64,000 bases of DNA. Source: Roseospira visakhapatnamensis. Its GTDB lineage: Bacteria > Pseudomonadota > Alphaproteobacteria > Rhodospirillales > Rhodospirillaceae. Shown here in pieces: positions 23,458-31,240 of this stretch. Made by a program: the position numbers and the translations under genes. The stretch spans positions 1 through 64,000 of the forward strand of contig NZ_JACIGK010000023.1 of the NCBI RefSeq assembly GCF_014197915.1, read 5' to 3'. A model generated the notes under the pieces. That model saw only the letters and a list, made by a program, of their open reading frames with translations, did no database searches and was not told the origin of the DNA. The first letter of the stretch is position 1. Every line of letters starts with the position of its first letter.

Positions 23458-24894
23458 GTGAAGCACTTCAGCGCGCCAAGAACATCGTTGGGGGATCTCG
23501 ACGCTGAAGCGGCTGCCCGTGTCATCGCGGCCTTCGCGGATGTGGCGCTCATCCTGGATCAGGATGGCGTTGTCTGTGACGTGTCCGTCAGTAAGGTTGA
23601 TCTGACTCTGAACGGAAGCGCCGGATGGTTGGGGCGGCCCTGGGCCGACACCGTGGCCGCCGACAGTCGACCCATGGTCGAAACCATGATGCGCGACGCC
23701 CTGGCCCACACTCCCACCGGATGGCGGCGCGTGCACTATCGGCTCGCCGACGGTAGCGACGTTCCCATCCTCTATTCCGCCCTTCGCGTCGGCCAGCCAG
23801 GCACGGCCGGGCGCGTGGTGGCCGTGGGCCGCGATCTGCGGGCCCAGCAACGGCTGATCAGCGCCCAGCAGGCCGCGGAGCGGGACTATGCCCGGCTGCG
23901 CCACCTGGAAACCCGCTATCGGTTGCTGTTCAAGCTGTCGTTCGAGGGCGTGGTGGTCCTGGACTCGGCCTCCCGCCGCATCGTCGAGGCCAATCCCGCC
24001 GCCCTGACCCTGTTCGGCGAGGACTCCCGGACCCTGGTGGGCGGCGTGTTCCCGCGCGGCGTCGACTCGGAGGACGCCGACGCCATCGAACGCCTGCTGG
24101 CCAGCGTGCGCGCGGTGGGCCGGGGCGACGACGTGGTGGTGCGCCTGGGTCCGGCCACCGACCGCCGCGACGTGGTGGTCTCGGCCGCCCTGTTCCGGTT
24201 CGAGAAGGCCGTCCACTTCCTGGTGCGGCTGATGCCGCGCACCAACGGCGCGTCCGAGGGCACCCTGATCAGCCGCCCGCGCGCGCGCCTGCTGGAGGTC
24301 GTCGACAACGCCCCGGACGGTATCGTGCTGACCGACATGGATGGCCTGATCCTGACCGCCAACACCGCCTTCCTGGACTTCGTGCAGGTGGCCACCGAGG
24401 CCCAGGTGCGCGGCCGGCCGCTGGGCCGCTTCATCGGCCGGGGCGGCGCGGACATGACGCCGCTGATCGGCAACCTGCGGGACCTGGAGACGGTGCGCGG
24501 CTTCGCCACCACCATCCACGGCGACGTCGGCACCAGCACCGAGGTCAGCATCTCCGGCGTGGCCATCCCCCATGGGGAGCCCCCCTGCCTGGGCTTCCTG
24601 ATCCGCGACGTGGGGGGCCGTCTCCACGGCGAGACGCGCGATTCCTCCCTGGGTCCCGGAGTCCCGCGCTCGGTGGAGCAACTCACCGAACTGGTCGGCC
24701 GGGTTCCGCTCAAGGACATCATCCGCGACACCAACGACGTCATCGAGAGGCTGTGCATCCAGGCGGCCCTGGAACTGACGGGCGACAACCGCGCCTCGGC
24801 CGCCGAGATGCTCGGCCTCAGCCGCCAGAGCCTGTACGTCAAGCTGCGCCGCTACAACCTCGGCGACCTGACACCGGTCGAGAACAATGCGTGA
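23458..24894 (+). CDS. ppsR: PpsR/CrtJ photosynthesis repressor
   Basis: PpsR represses bch, crt and puc genes under oxic conditions by binding TGT-N12-ACA palindromes. The 478-residue product shows an N-terminal PAS (about 19-125), a helical Q-linker (AQQRLISAQQAAERDYARL), two further PAS domains (about 150-265 and 275-390) and a C-terminal Fis-type HTH (RASAAEMLGLSRQSLYVKLR). Cys433 in the HTH (ERLCIQAALELTG) corresponds to the redox-active DNA-binding-domain Cys of Rhodobacter PpsR. A matching Cys near the central PAS domains is not evident. The start is GTG 23458 with GGGGAG upstream, 42 bases after the aerR-like gene. Confidence 0.93.
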   Translation: MKHFSAPRTSLGDLDAEAAARVIAAFADVALILDQDGVVCDVSVSKVDLTLNGSAGWLGRPWADTVAADSRPMVETMMRDALAHTPTGWRRVHYRLADGSDVPILYSALRVGQPGTAGRVVAVGRDLRAQQRLISAQQAAERDYARLRHLETRYRLLFKLSFEGVVVLDSASRRIVEANPAALTLFGEDSRTLVGGVFPRGVDSEDADAIERLLASVRAVGRGDDVVVRLGPATDRRDVVVSAALFRFEKAVHFLVRLMPRTNGASEGTLISRPRARLLEVVDNAPDGIVLTDMDGLILTANTAFLDFVQVATEAQVRGRPLGRFIGRGGADMTPLIGNLRDLETVRGFATTIHGDVGTSTEVSISGVAIPHGEPPCLGFLIRDVGGRLHGETRDSSLGPGVPRSVEQLTELVGRVPLKDIIRDTNDVIERLCIQAALELTGDNRASAAEMLGLSRQSLYVKLRRYNLGDLTPVENNA

Positions 24895-25059
24895 CCTCCG
24901 CGCGTGCTCCGGGCCACCCGGTGGCCGGGTCACGGGTCATGTGTCATGGGGCATCGACGCCGGAGGTCATGACCGGCCCGCCACGCGGGTCGAGGCGATC
25001 GATGGAAAGGCCGCGGCTCGCGCCGCCCGCTCGGCAGGGCGCCCCGAAACGCGTAATAC

Positions 25060-25084
25060 CAACGGTCATGGAGAATGACCGTTG
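25060..25084 (+). terminator. Stem-loop after ppsR
   Basis: CAACGGTCAT (25060-25069) and ATGACCGTTG (25075-25084) form a perfect 10-base stem with a GGAGA loop, about 165 bases after the ppsR stop and before bchG. There is no U-tract. It could be an RNA-stabilising hairpin, a Rho-related site or a protein-binding palindrome. Confidence 0.4.
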
Positions 25085-25145
25085 CCGTCCGTGGCCGGCC
25101 CGCTCCCCCACCCGGATCGCCCCATGAGGTCGGCGCCCCGCCGAG

Positions 25146-25163
25146 TGTCAGTTTCAATTGACG
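25146..25163. promoter_or_regulatory. PpsR-like binding site upstream of bchG
   Basis: TGTCA-N8-TGACG, one base from the TGT-N12-ACA consensus, ends 29 bases before the bchG start. PpsR/CrtJ repression of bch genes is known in Rhodobacter. Use of this site is inferred from sequence and position. Confidence 0.45.
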
Positions 25164-25192
25164 TACCCCAACCTCGACTTTAGTTTCCGCCC

Positions 25193-26065
25193 ATGCAACG
25201 CATCCAGCCTGCCGCCCTTCTCCAGGTGATGCACCCCATCACCTGGTTCGCCCCCATGTGGGCCTTCGCCTGTGGCATCGTCTCGACGGGCGAGTCCGTG
25301 TTGTCCCACGGGCTGGTTCTCGTCGGCGGCATCGTTCTCGCCGGTCCGCTGGTGTGCGGCACCAGCCAGGTGGTCAACGACTGGTTCGACCGCCACGTGG
25401 ACGCCATCAACGAGCCGGACCGCCCCATTCCCTCGGGCCGCATCCCCGGCCGCTGGGGGCTGTACATCGCTCTGATCATGACCGTGGCGTCGCTGGTGCT
25501 GGCCTGGGTGCTGGGCATCTGGGTGTTCTGGGCCGCCGTCGTCGGCCTGGCGCTGGCCTGGGCCTACAGCATGCCGCCCTTCCGGCTGAAGCTGAACGGC
25601 TGGTGGGGCAACGGCGCCGTCGGCCTCAGCTACGAGACCCTGCCCTGGTTCACCGCCGCCGCCCTGATGACCGGCGACCTGCCGAGCCTCCCCATCATCG
25701 CCCTGGCCCTGCTGTACGGCATCGGCGCGCACGGCATCATGACCCTCAACGACTTCAAGGCCATCGAGGGCGACAGCCAGATGGGCGTGCGCACCCTGCC
25801 GGTCCAGCTGGGCGCGCCGCGCGCCGCCCGCCTGGCCTGCTGGGTGATGGCCGTGCCGCAGGCGGGGGCGGCCCTGCTGCTGCTGGCCTGGGGCTTTCCC
25901 TGGCATGCGCTGATCGTCGCCGGCCTGCTGGTGGCCCAGTTGGGCCTGATGGCCCGTTTCCTGCGCGACCCGCGACAGTATGCCCCGTGGTACAATGCCA
26001 CCGGCACCACCTTGTCGGTGCTGGGCATGATGGTGGGCGCCAGCGCCCTTGGATACGGGGCGTGA
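25193..26065 (+). CDS. bchG: Bacteriochlorophyll synthase (chlorophyll synthase ChlG/BchG family)
   Basis: Esterifies bacteriochlorophyllide with geranylgeranyl or phytyl diphosphate at the membrane. The 290-residue UbiA-superfamily protein has the Asp-rich prenyl-diphosphate motif VNDWFDRHVDAINEPDRP, the second conserved region LNDFKAIEGDSQMGVRTLPV and about eight membrane spans. ATG 25193 has only a weak ribosome site. It is followed closely by bch2 and bchP, the conserved purple-bacterial order. A PpsR-like site lies just upstream. Confidence 0.95.
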   Translation: MQRIQPAALLQVMHPITWFAPMWAFACGIVSTGESVLSHGLVLVGGIVLAGPLVCGTSQVVNDWFDRHVDAINEPDRPIPSGRIPGRWGLYIALIMTVASLVLAWVLGIWVFWAAVVGLALAWAYSMPPFRLKLNGWWGNGAVGLSYETLPWFTAAALMTGDLPSLPIIALALLYGIGAHGIMTLNDFKAIEGDSQMGVRTLPVQLGAPRAARLACWVMAVPQAGAALLLLAWGFPWHALIVAGLLVAQLGLMARFLRDPRQYAPWYNATGTTLSVLGMMVGASALGYGA

Positions 26066-26093
26066 CCCGCCACGGCAACCGGACGGACCGGCC

Positions 26094-27500
26094 ATGACCT
26101 CCACCGCCTCCTCCCTTGGCTGGATCGCCGTCGCCCGGCTGGGCCTGGTGCAGGCGTCGCTGGGCGCCATGATCGTGCTGACCACCTCCACCTTCAACCG
26201 CGTCATGGCGGTGGAACTGGCGATGGCGGCCTCGGTGCCCGGCGCCCTGGTGGCGCTGCGCGAGGTGTTGCAGTTCCTGCGCCCGCGCTGGGGGCACGGG
26301 TCGGACGTGGGGGGCCGGCGAACCCCCTGGATCATCGGCGGCATGGGGGTGCTGGCGCTCGGCGTGTTCGGCGCCGGCCTGTCCACCGCCTGGATGAGCA
26401 CCAACATGACCGCCGGCCTGACCGCCGCCGCGCTCTCCTATGTGGTGATCGGCATCGGCGTGGGCGCGGGGGGAACCAACCTGCTCGCCCTGCTGGCCAA
26501 GCAGGTGGCCCCGGCCCGCCGCGCGCCGGCGGCGACCATCGTCTGGCTGATGATGTTCGTCGGCTTCATCGTGTCGACGATCACCGCCGGCGCGGTCCTG
26601 GACGTGCCCGAGGCCGTGGCCGGGGCGACCACCGCGGCCGGCGACAGCTACTCGCCCGAGCGCCTGGTGTGGGTGACGGGCGGTGTCTGCCTCGTCGCCT
26701 TCCTGGTGTCGGTGCTGGCCGTCTGGGGTGTGGAGACCAGCCCCGGCCCAGCCGCCGCCACGGCCCGGCAGGCCACCCCTAAGCCCAGCTTCCTGGAGAC
26801 CCTGCGCGACGTCTGGCGCGAGGACAACGCGCGGCGCTTCGCCCTGTTCGTCTTCCTGTCCATGTTCGCCTACACCATGCAGGACCTGATCCTGGAGCCC
26901 TTCGCCGGCGTCGCCTTCGGCTTCACGGTGGGTGAGTCCACGCGCCTGACGGCCACGCAGCAGATGGGCGCGGTGGCCGGCATGGTGTTGGTCGGCATCC
27001 TGGCCAGCCGCTCCTGGCTGGGCGGCGGGCATCCGTCGGCCCTCAAGCTGTGGACCATCGGCGGCTGCGTCGCCTCGGCCCTGACGCTGGGCGGACTGGC
27101 CGTGGGCAGCCAGATCCCCGGAACGTGGTCGCTCACCGTCAACGTGGCGCTCATGGGCCTGGCCACGGGCGGCTTCACGGTAGCGGCCGTCAGTTCCATG
27201 ATGGGCCTCGCCGGCGCCGGTACGCGCAACCGCGAAGGCATCCGCATGGGCGTGTGGGGCCTGGCCCAGGCGATGGCCTTCGCCACCGGCGGCTTCGTCG
27301 GCACCGTGGCGGTGGATGCCTCGCGGCTGGTGCTGACCGACCCGGCGAGCGCCTATGGCGCGGTCTTCGCCGTGGAAGGCGTGCTGTTCCTGGTCGCGGC
27401 CGTGCTGGCCGCGCGGGTGGGCGCGCCCCGGGAGGCCGAGGCGCCGGCGGGCGCGCCCGTGCTGTCGGCCGTCGCCGAACGGGAACTGCACGCCGGATAA
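26094..27500 (+). CDS. Bch2/PucC-family MFS protein
   Basis: PucC/BCD-family transporter-like membrane protein found between bchG and bchP in many purple bacteria (called Bch2, ORF428 or 44.5 kDa protein). Its exact role is unsettled, with tetrapyrrole handling or complex assembly proposed. The product of about 468 residues has some 12 membrane spans and family blocks STFNRVMAVELAMAASVPG, FLRPRWGHGSDVGGRRTPW and YTMQDLILEPFAG. ATG 26094 is favoured over an in-frame codon at 26049 inside bchG. It is a paralogue of lhaA. Confidence 0.9.
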   Translation: MTSTASSLGWIAVARLGLVQASLGAMIVLTTSTFNRVMAVELAMAASVPGALVALREVLQFLRPRWGHGSDVGGRRTPWIIGGMGVLALGVFGAGLSTAWMSTNMTAGLTAAALSYVVIGIGVGAGGTNLLALLAKQVAPARRAPAATIVWLMMFVGFIVSTITAGAVLDVPEAVAGATTAAGDSYSPERLVWVTGGVCLVAFLVSVLAVWGVETSPGPAAATARQATPKPSFLETLRDVWREDNARRFALFVFLSMFAYTMQDLILEPFAGVAFGFTVGESTRLTATQQMGAVAGMVLVGILASRSWLGGGHPSALKLWTIGGCVASALTLGGLAVGSQIPGTWSLTVNVALMGLATGGFTVAAVSSMMGLAGAGTRNREGIRMGVWGLAQAMAFATGGFVGTVAVDASRLVLTDPASAYGAVFAVEGVLFLVAAVLAARVGAPREAEAPAGAPVLSAVAERELHAG

Positions 27501-27524
27501 CCGGCGGCGGAGACATCAACACGA

Positions 27525-28739
27525 ATGGGGGAGTCGGTCTTGGTGGAACCCATGGAAACGGTGGACGTGATCGTCGTGGGCGGTGGGCCGGCGGGCGCCA
27601 CCGCCGCCCGGGATCTGGCCCTCAAGGGCCGCTCGGTCGTGCTGCTGGACCGCGAGGGGCGGCCCAAGCCCTGTGGCGGCGCCATCCCGCCGCGCGCCAT
27701 GCGCGATTTCGATATCCCCGAGTCGCGCCTGGTGACCACGGTCAAGGGCGCGCGCATCATCTCGCCGACCGGGCGCCGGGTGGACATGCCCATCCAGAGC
27801 GGCTACGTCGGCATGGTGGACCGCAAGGACTTCGATCCGTGGCTGCGCGAGCGCGCCGCCGAGGCCGGCGCCGACCGCCGCGCGGGCACCTATCAGCGCA
27901 TCACGCGCGAGGCCGACGGCCGGCCCATCGTCGTCTACAGGCCGGCGGACGGCGATGGCGATCGACGCATCACGGGACGCGTGGTGATCGGCGCCGACGG
28001 CGCCCGCTCGCTGGTGGGCAAGCAGGAGATCCCCGAGTCCGAGTCCAAGCGGCTGGTGCATGCCTACCACGAGATCATCCGCCGCCCGGATCCGGACAGC
28101 GGCGCCGACTACCGGCCCGACCGCTGCGACGTGGTCTACGACGGCGTCATCTCGCCCGACTTCTACGGCTGGGTGTTCCCCCACGGCGACACCGTCAGCG
28201 TCGGCATGGGCACGGCCATCAAGGGCTTCGACCTGCGCGCCGCCACCACCGAACTGCGCCGCCGCGCCGGCCTGGCCGACATGGAGACCCTGAGATACGA
28301 GGGCGCGCCCATCCCGCTCAAGCCGCTCAAGCGCTGGGACAACGGCAAGGACGTGCTGCTGGCCGGCGACGCCGCTGGCTGCGTGGCGCCGTCCTCCGGC
28401 GAGGGCATCTACTACGCGCTCGCCTGCGGCCGCATGGCCGCCGAGGCCGTGGAGGAGATGCTGAGCACCGGCAAGGCCAGCGCGCTCGCCGGCGCCCGCA
28501 AGCGCTTCCTGAAGGAGCACGGACGCGTCTTCTGGATTCTCGGCATCATGCAGGATATCTGGTACAAGACCGACACGCGTCGCGAGCGGTTCGTCACCAT
28601 CTGCGCCGATGCCGACGTCCAGCGGCTGACGTGGGAAGCCTACATGGAAAAGGCGTTGAAGCGGAAAAGCCCGCTCGCGCACCTGCGTATCTTCCTCAAG
28701 GACACCGCCCACATGCTGGGCCTGGTGAAGCCGACCTGA
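27525..28739 (+). CDS. bchP: Geranylgeranyl diphosphate/geranylgeranyl-bacteriochlorophyll reductase
   Basis: Flavoprotein that reduces three double bonds of the geranylgeranyl tail to phytyl. The 404-residue product has an N-terminal FAD-binding motif VDVIVVGGGPAGATAARDL, then RPKPCGGAIPPRAM, GADGARSLVGKQE and the second FAD site LLAGDAAGCVAPSSGEGIYY. ATG 27525 is given. TTG 27540 has GGGGGAG six bases upstream, and ATG 27552 starts directly at METVDVIVV, so the true start may be 5-9 residues later. The gene follows bch2 by 24 bases. Confidence 0.95.
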   Translation: MGESVLVEPMETVDVIVVGGGPAGATAARDLALKGRSVVLLDREGRPKPCGGAIPPRAMRDFDIPESRLVTTVKGARIISPTGRRVDMPIQSGYVGMVDRKDFDPWLRERAAEAGADRRAGTYQRITREADGRPIVVYRPADGDGDRRITGRVVIGADGARSLVGKQEIPESESKRLVHAYHEIIRRPDPDSGADYRPDRCDVVYDGVISPDFYGWVFPHGDTVSVGMGTAIKGFDLRAATTELRRRAGLADMETLRYEGAPIPLKPLKRWDNGKDVLLAGDAAGCVAPSSGEGIYYALACGRMAAEAVEEMLSTGKASALAGARKRFLKEHGRVFWILGIMQDIWYKTDTRRERFVTICADADVQRLTWEAYMEKALKRKSPLAHLRIFLKDTAHMLGLVKPT

Positions 28740-28757
28740 CCCGAGGGTAATGAACCG

Positions 28758-29315
28758 ATGACGACCACCACCACGCCAACCGACATGTCCGGCATGGCAC
28801 CGGACGCCAACCGGGGCCTGGGCGGCCCCCTGTGGAAGCCGATCATGGTCACCCTTCTGGTGATCCTGGTGGTCGGCGGCGTGGGCGACCAGCTCACCGT
28901 GCTGGATGACTGGTACGACGCCCTGAAGCAGCCCTGGTTCAAGCCGCCGGACTGGGCCTTCCCCATCGGCTGGACCATCATCTATCTGTTCACGGGCACC
29001 TCGGCGGTGCTGGCGTGGCAGCGCGCGCCCTCCCCCGGGTTGCGGTCCTGGCTGCTCTGGACCCATCTGGTCAGCGCCGTCATCAACATCGGCTGGAGCT
29101 TCCTGTTCTTCACCCTGCAACGCCCGGACTGGTCGCTCTACGAGGTGGCGGTGCTGTGGGTGTCGGTGGCCATGCTGGCGGTGATCAGCTTCCGCTGTGA
29201 TCGCACGGCCGGCTGGCTGATGATGGTCTACCTGGCCTGGGTCACCTTCGCGGGCACCATGAACTGGGCCGTGGTGGACCTGAACGGACCGTTCCCCATG
29301 GTCGCGGGCGGGTGA
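28758..29315 (+). CDS. tspO: TspO/MBR family outer membrane or tetrapyrrole sensor protein
   Basis: TspO proteins bind porphyrins and, in Rhodobacter, down-regulate photosynthesis gene expression under oxygen. The 185-residue product has a hydrophilic 25-residue leader, five hydrophobic spans and family blocks WYDALKQPWFKPPDWAFPIG and INIGWSFLFF. The C-terminal segment TFAGTMNWAVVDLN replaces the usual ANLN-type ending. It overlaps the next gene by GTGA, 18 bases after bchP, so it is co-transcribed with bacteriochlorophyll genes. Confidence 0.92.
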   Translation: MTTTTTPTDMSGMAPDANRGLGGPLWKPIMVTLLVILVVGGVGDQLTVLDDWYDALKQPWFKPPDWAFPIGWTIIYLFTGTSAVLAWQRAPSPGLRSWLLWTHLVSAVINIGWSFLFFTLQRPDWSLYEVAVLWVSVAMLAVISFRCDRTAGWLMMVYLAWVTFAGTMNWAVVDLNGPFPMVAGG

Positions 29316-29629
29316 TCGCGGCCCTGTACGAGTCGGGGCGGGTCGCCGACCTGCTGATCGCGCTGGTGGCGCTGGAGGCCCTGGGTCTGGTCTGGCTGCA
29401 CCGTCGCACCGGGCGGCCCGGCCTGCCCTGGGGGATCCTGCTGAACCTGCTGACCGGTGTCGCGCTGGTGGCCGCCCTGGGGGCGGCCCTGCGCGGTCTG
29501 GACTGGCCCTGGATCGCCACCGGCCTGCTGGTCGCCCTGGCCGGACACCTGGGGGATCTGGTGGTGCGCTGGCGCGCGACCGCGCCCCACCAAACGCCCC
29601 ACCAGACATCCTCGGGACGCCCGTCATGA
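29312..29629 (+). CDS. Small hydrophobic protein of unknown function in the tspO operon
   Basis: A 105-residue protein with about three membrane spans (around residues 12-25, 36-60 and 65-88) and a short polar C-terminus. GTG 29312 overlaps the tspO stop (GTGA), and the stop overlaps the next start (ATGA). Such double coupling supports a real gene. I do not recognise a family. A role linked to TspO or to pigment metabolism is only contextual. Confidence 0.7.
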   Translation: MIAALYESGRVADLLIALVALEALGLVWLHRRTGRPGLPWGILLNLLTGVALVAALGAALRGLDWPWIATGLLVALAGHLGDLVVRWRATAPHQTPHQTSSGRPS

Positions 29630-30465
29630 GCGCCCCCATGCCCGACGACCCCGCGCCCGACCCCGCCGTCCGCGCCTTGCACCGCCGCCTGTTCCGAAGC
29701 GGCCACGGCCAGGTTTCCGAGGACGAGGCGGCGGCCCTGGCCGCCCTGATCCGGCGCCGCCGGCCACGCCGGGTGCTGGAGGTGGGCGTGGCCAGCGGCC
29801 TGTCCACCCTGGTCCTGCACACGGCCCTGGAGGCCACGCCGGCGCCCCCCTCGACCGCGCCGCCGCGCCTGCTGGCGCTCGACCTGGACGACCGCTTCTA
29901 CGCCGACGAAAGCCGGCCCACGGGCTGGATGCTGCTCGACGCCCATGACGGCGCGGTGCCGCCCGGTGTCCGCCTGCGGACCGGCGTCACCACCGTGGAC
30001 CTGACCGACCTGCCGGAGGCATCGGGCGCCCCCTTCGACCTGGCGTTCGTGGACGCCGACCACAAGCATCCCTGGCCGGCCCTGGACGCCCTCATGGTCT
30101 GGCCGCGCCTCGCCGACGGCGGCCTGCTGCTGTGCCATGACCTGAGCCTGTACCGCAAGCCGCGCTCCGCGCGCGGGGTGGGCCCGAAGCTGCTGTGCGA
30201 CCAGATCCCGGCGGAGTTGCGCGTGCATCCGGCCGAGGCCGGCGACAACCTGTTCGGCCTCGTCAAGGCCATGACCGACGGCGCCTTCGCCGCCCGCCTG
30301 GCCGACGCCCTGCTACTGCCCTGGACGGTGCGCCGCCTGCCCGAGGGCCCCCTGGCGGCGCGGATCACCGCGCGGCTGGCGGAGGACTACCCCGGCACGC
30401 CGGTCGCCGACGCCTTCACCGAGGGCCTGCGACGGACCCGGGCGATGCGCGAGGGGACGGCGTAG
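29626..30465 (+). CDS. Class I SAM-dependent methyltransferase
   Basis: A 279-residue protein with a Rossmann methyltransferase fold resembling the Methyltransf_24/O-methyltransferase group. Motif I is RRVLEVGVASGLSTLVLHTA, then LLALDLDDRFYADES, and an acidic loop FDLAFVDADHKHPWPALDAL close to the VDADH of cation-dependent O-methyltransferases. The substrate is unknown. It is translationally coupled (ATGA) to the small membrane protein and is the last gene of the plus-strand photosynthesis arm. Its stop is one base from the cobM stop on the opposite strand. Confidence 0.82.
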   Translation: MSAPMPDDPAPDPAVRALHRRLFRSGHGQVSEDEAAALAALIRRRRPRRVLEVGVASGLSTLVLHTALEATPAPPSTAPPRLLALDLDDRFYADESRPTGWMLLDAHDGAVPPGVRLRTGVTTVDLTDLPEASGAPFDLAFVDADHKHPWPALDALMVWPRLADGGLLLCHDLSLYRKPRSARGVGPKLLCDQIPAELRVHPAEAGDNLFGLVKAMTDGAFAARLADALLLPWTVRRLPEGPLAARITARLAEDYPGTPVADAFTEGLRRTRAMREGTA

Positions 30466-30466
30466 C

Positions 30467-31240
30467 TCAGCACTCGGTCCCCTCGGCGCGCGGACGCAGC
30501 ACGTGATGGTGATGGGCGGCGTACAGGGCGCTATCGGGAAACGCGCTCGGATCCAGCACCCGCCCCACCAGGATCAGCGCCGTGCGCGTGAAGCCGGCGG
30601 CCTTCACCTGGTCGCGGATGCTCGCCAGGGTCCCGCGCACCACCTGCTCGTCGGGCCAACTGGCGCGAAACACCACGGCCACCGGACAGTCGGCGCCGTA
30701 CAGGGGCTCCAGGTCGCGCACCACCTTGGCCAGGTTGGCCACCGACAGATGAATGGCTAGCGTCGCCCCGGAGCGCCCGAGGGTCGCCAAATCCTCTCCC
30801 GCCGGCATGGCCGAGGCGCGCGTCGACGTGCGGGTCAGGATCACCGTCTGCGCCACGGCGGGCAAGGTCAGTTCCCGTCCCAGGGTGGCGGCGGCGGCGG
30901 CGAAGGCCGGCACCCCGGGCACGATCGCCCAGGGAATGCCGAGCGCGTCCAGGCGGCGGATCTGCTCGCCGATGGCGCCGTACAGGCTGGGGTCGCCGGA
31001 GTGCACCCGGGCGACCTCGTGGCCGGCGGCATGGGCGGCCTGGATATGGTCGACGATCTGGTCCAGATGCAGCGGCGCGGTATCGATGACCGTGGCCTTC
31101 GGATCGGCCTCGTCCAGCACCGCCCGGGGCACCAGCGATCCGGCGTAGAGGATCACCGGACAGCGCCGGATCAGCCGCACCCCGCGCAGGGTGATCAGGT
31201 CGGGCGCGCCGGGGCCGGCCCCGATGAAATGCACGGTCAC
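30467..31240 (-). CDS. cobM: Precorrin-4/cobalt-precorrin-4 C11-methyltransferase
   Basis: SAM-dependent methylation at C11 of the corrin precursor. The 257-residue product begins [18 protein letters not shown], then [20 protein letters not shown] and [18 protein letters not shown], classic CobM/CbiF signatures. GTG 31240 is chosen: it overlaps the stop of the upstream cbiG-cobJ gene (GTGA) and has GGAGG about ten bases upstream. Frames extending to 31516 overlap that gene. It is last in the cobalamin run. Confidence 0.94.
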   Translation of the reverse strand: MTVHFIGAGPGAPDLITLRGVRLIRRCPVILYAGSLVPRAVLDEADPKATVIDTAPLHLDQIVDHIQAAHAAGHEVARVHSGDPSLYGAIGEQIRRLDALGIPWAIVPGVPAFAAAAATLGRELTLPAVAQTVILTRTSTRASAMPAGEDLATLGRSGATLAIHLSVANLAKVVRDLEPLYGADCPVAVVFRASWPDEQVVRGTLASIRDQVKAAGFTRTALILVGRVLDPSAFPDSALYAAHHHHVLRPRAEGTEC

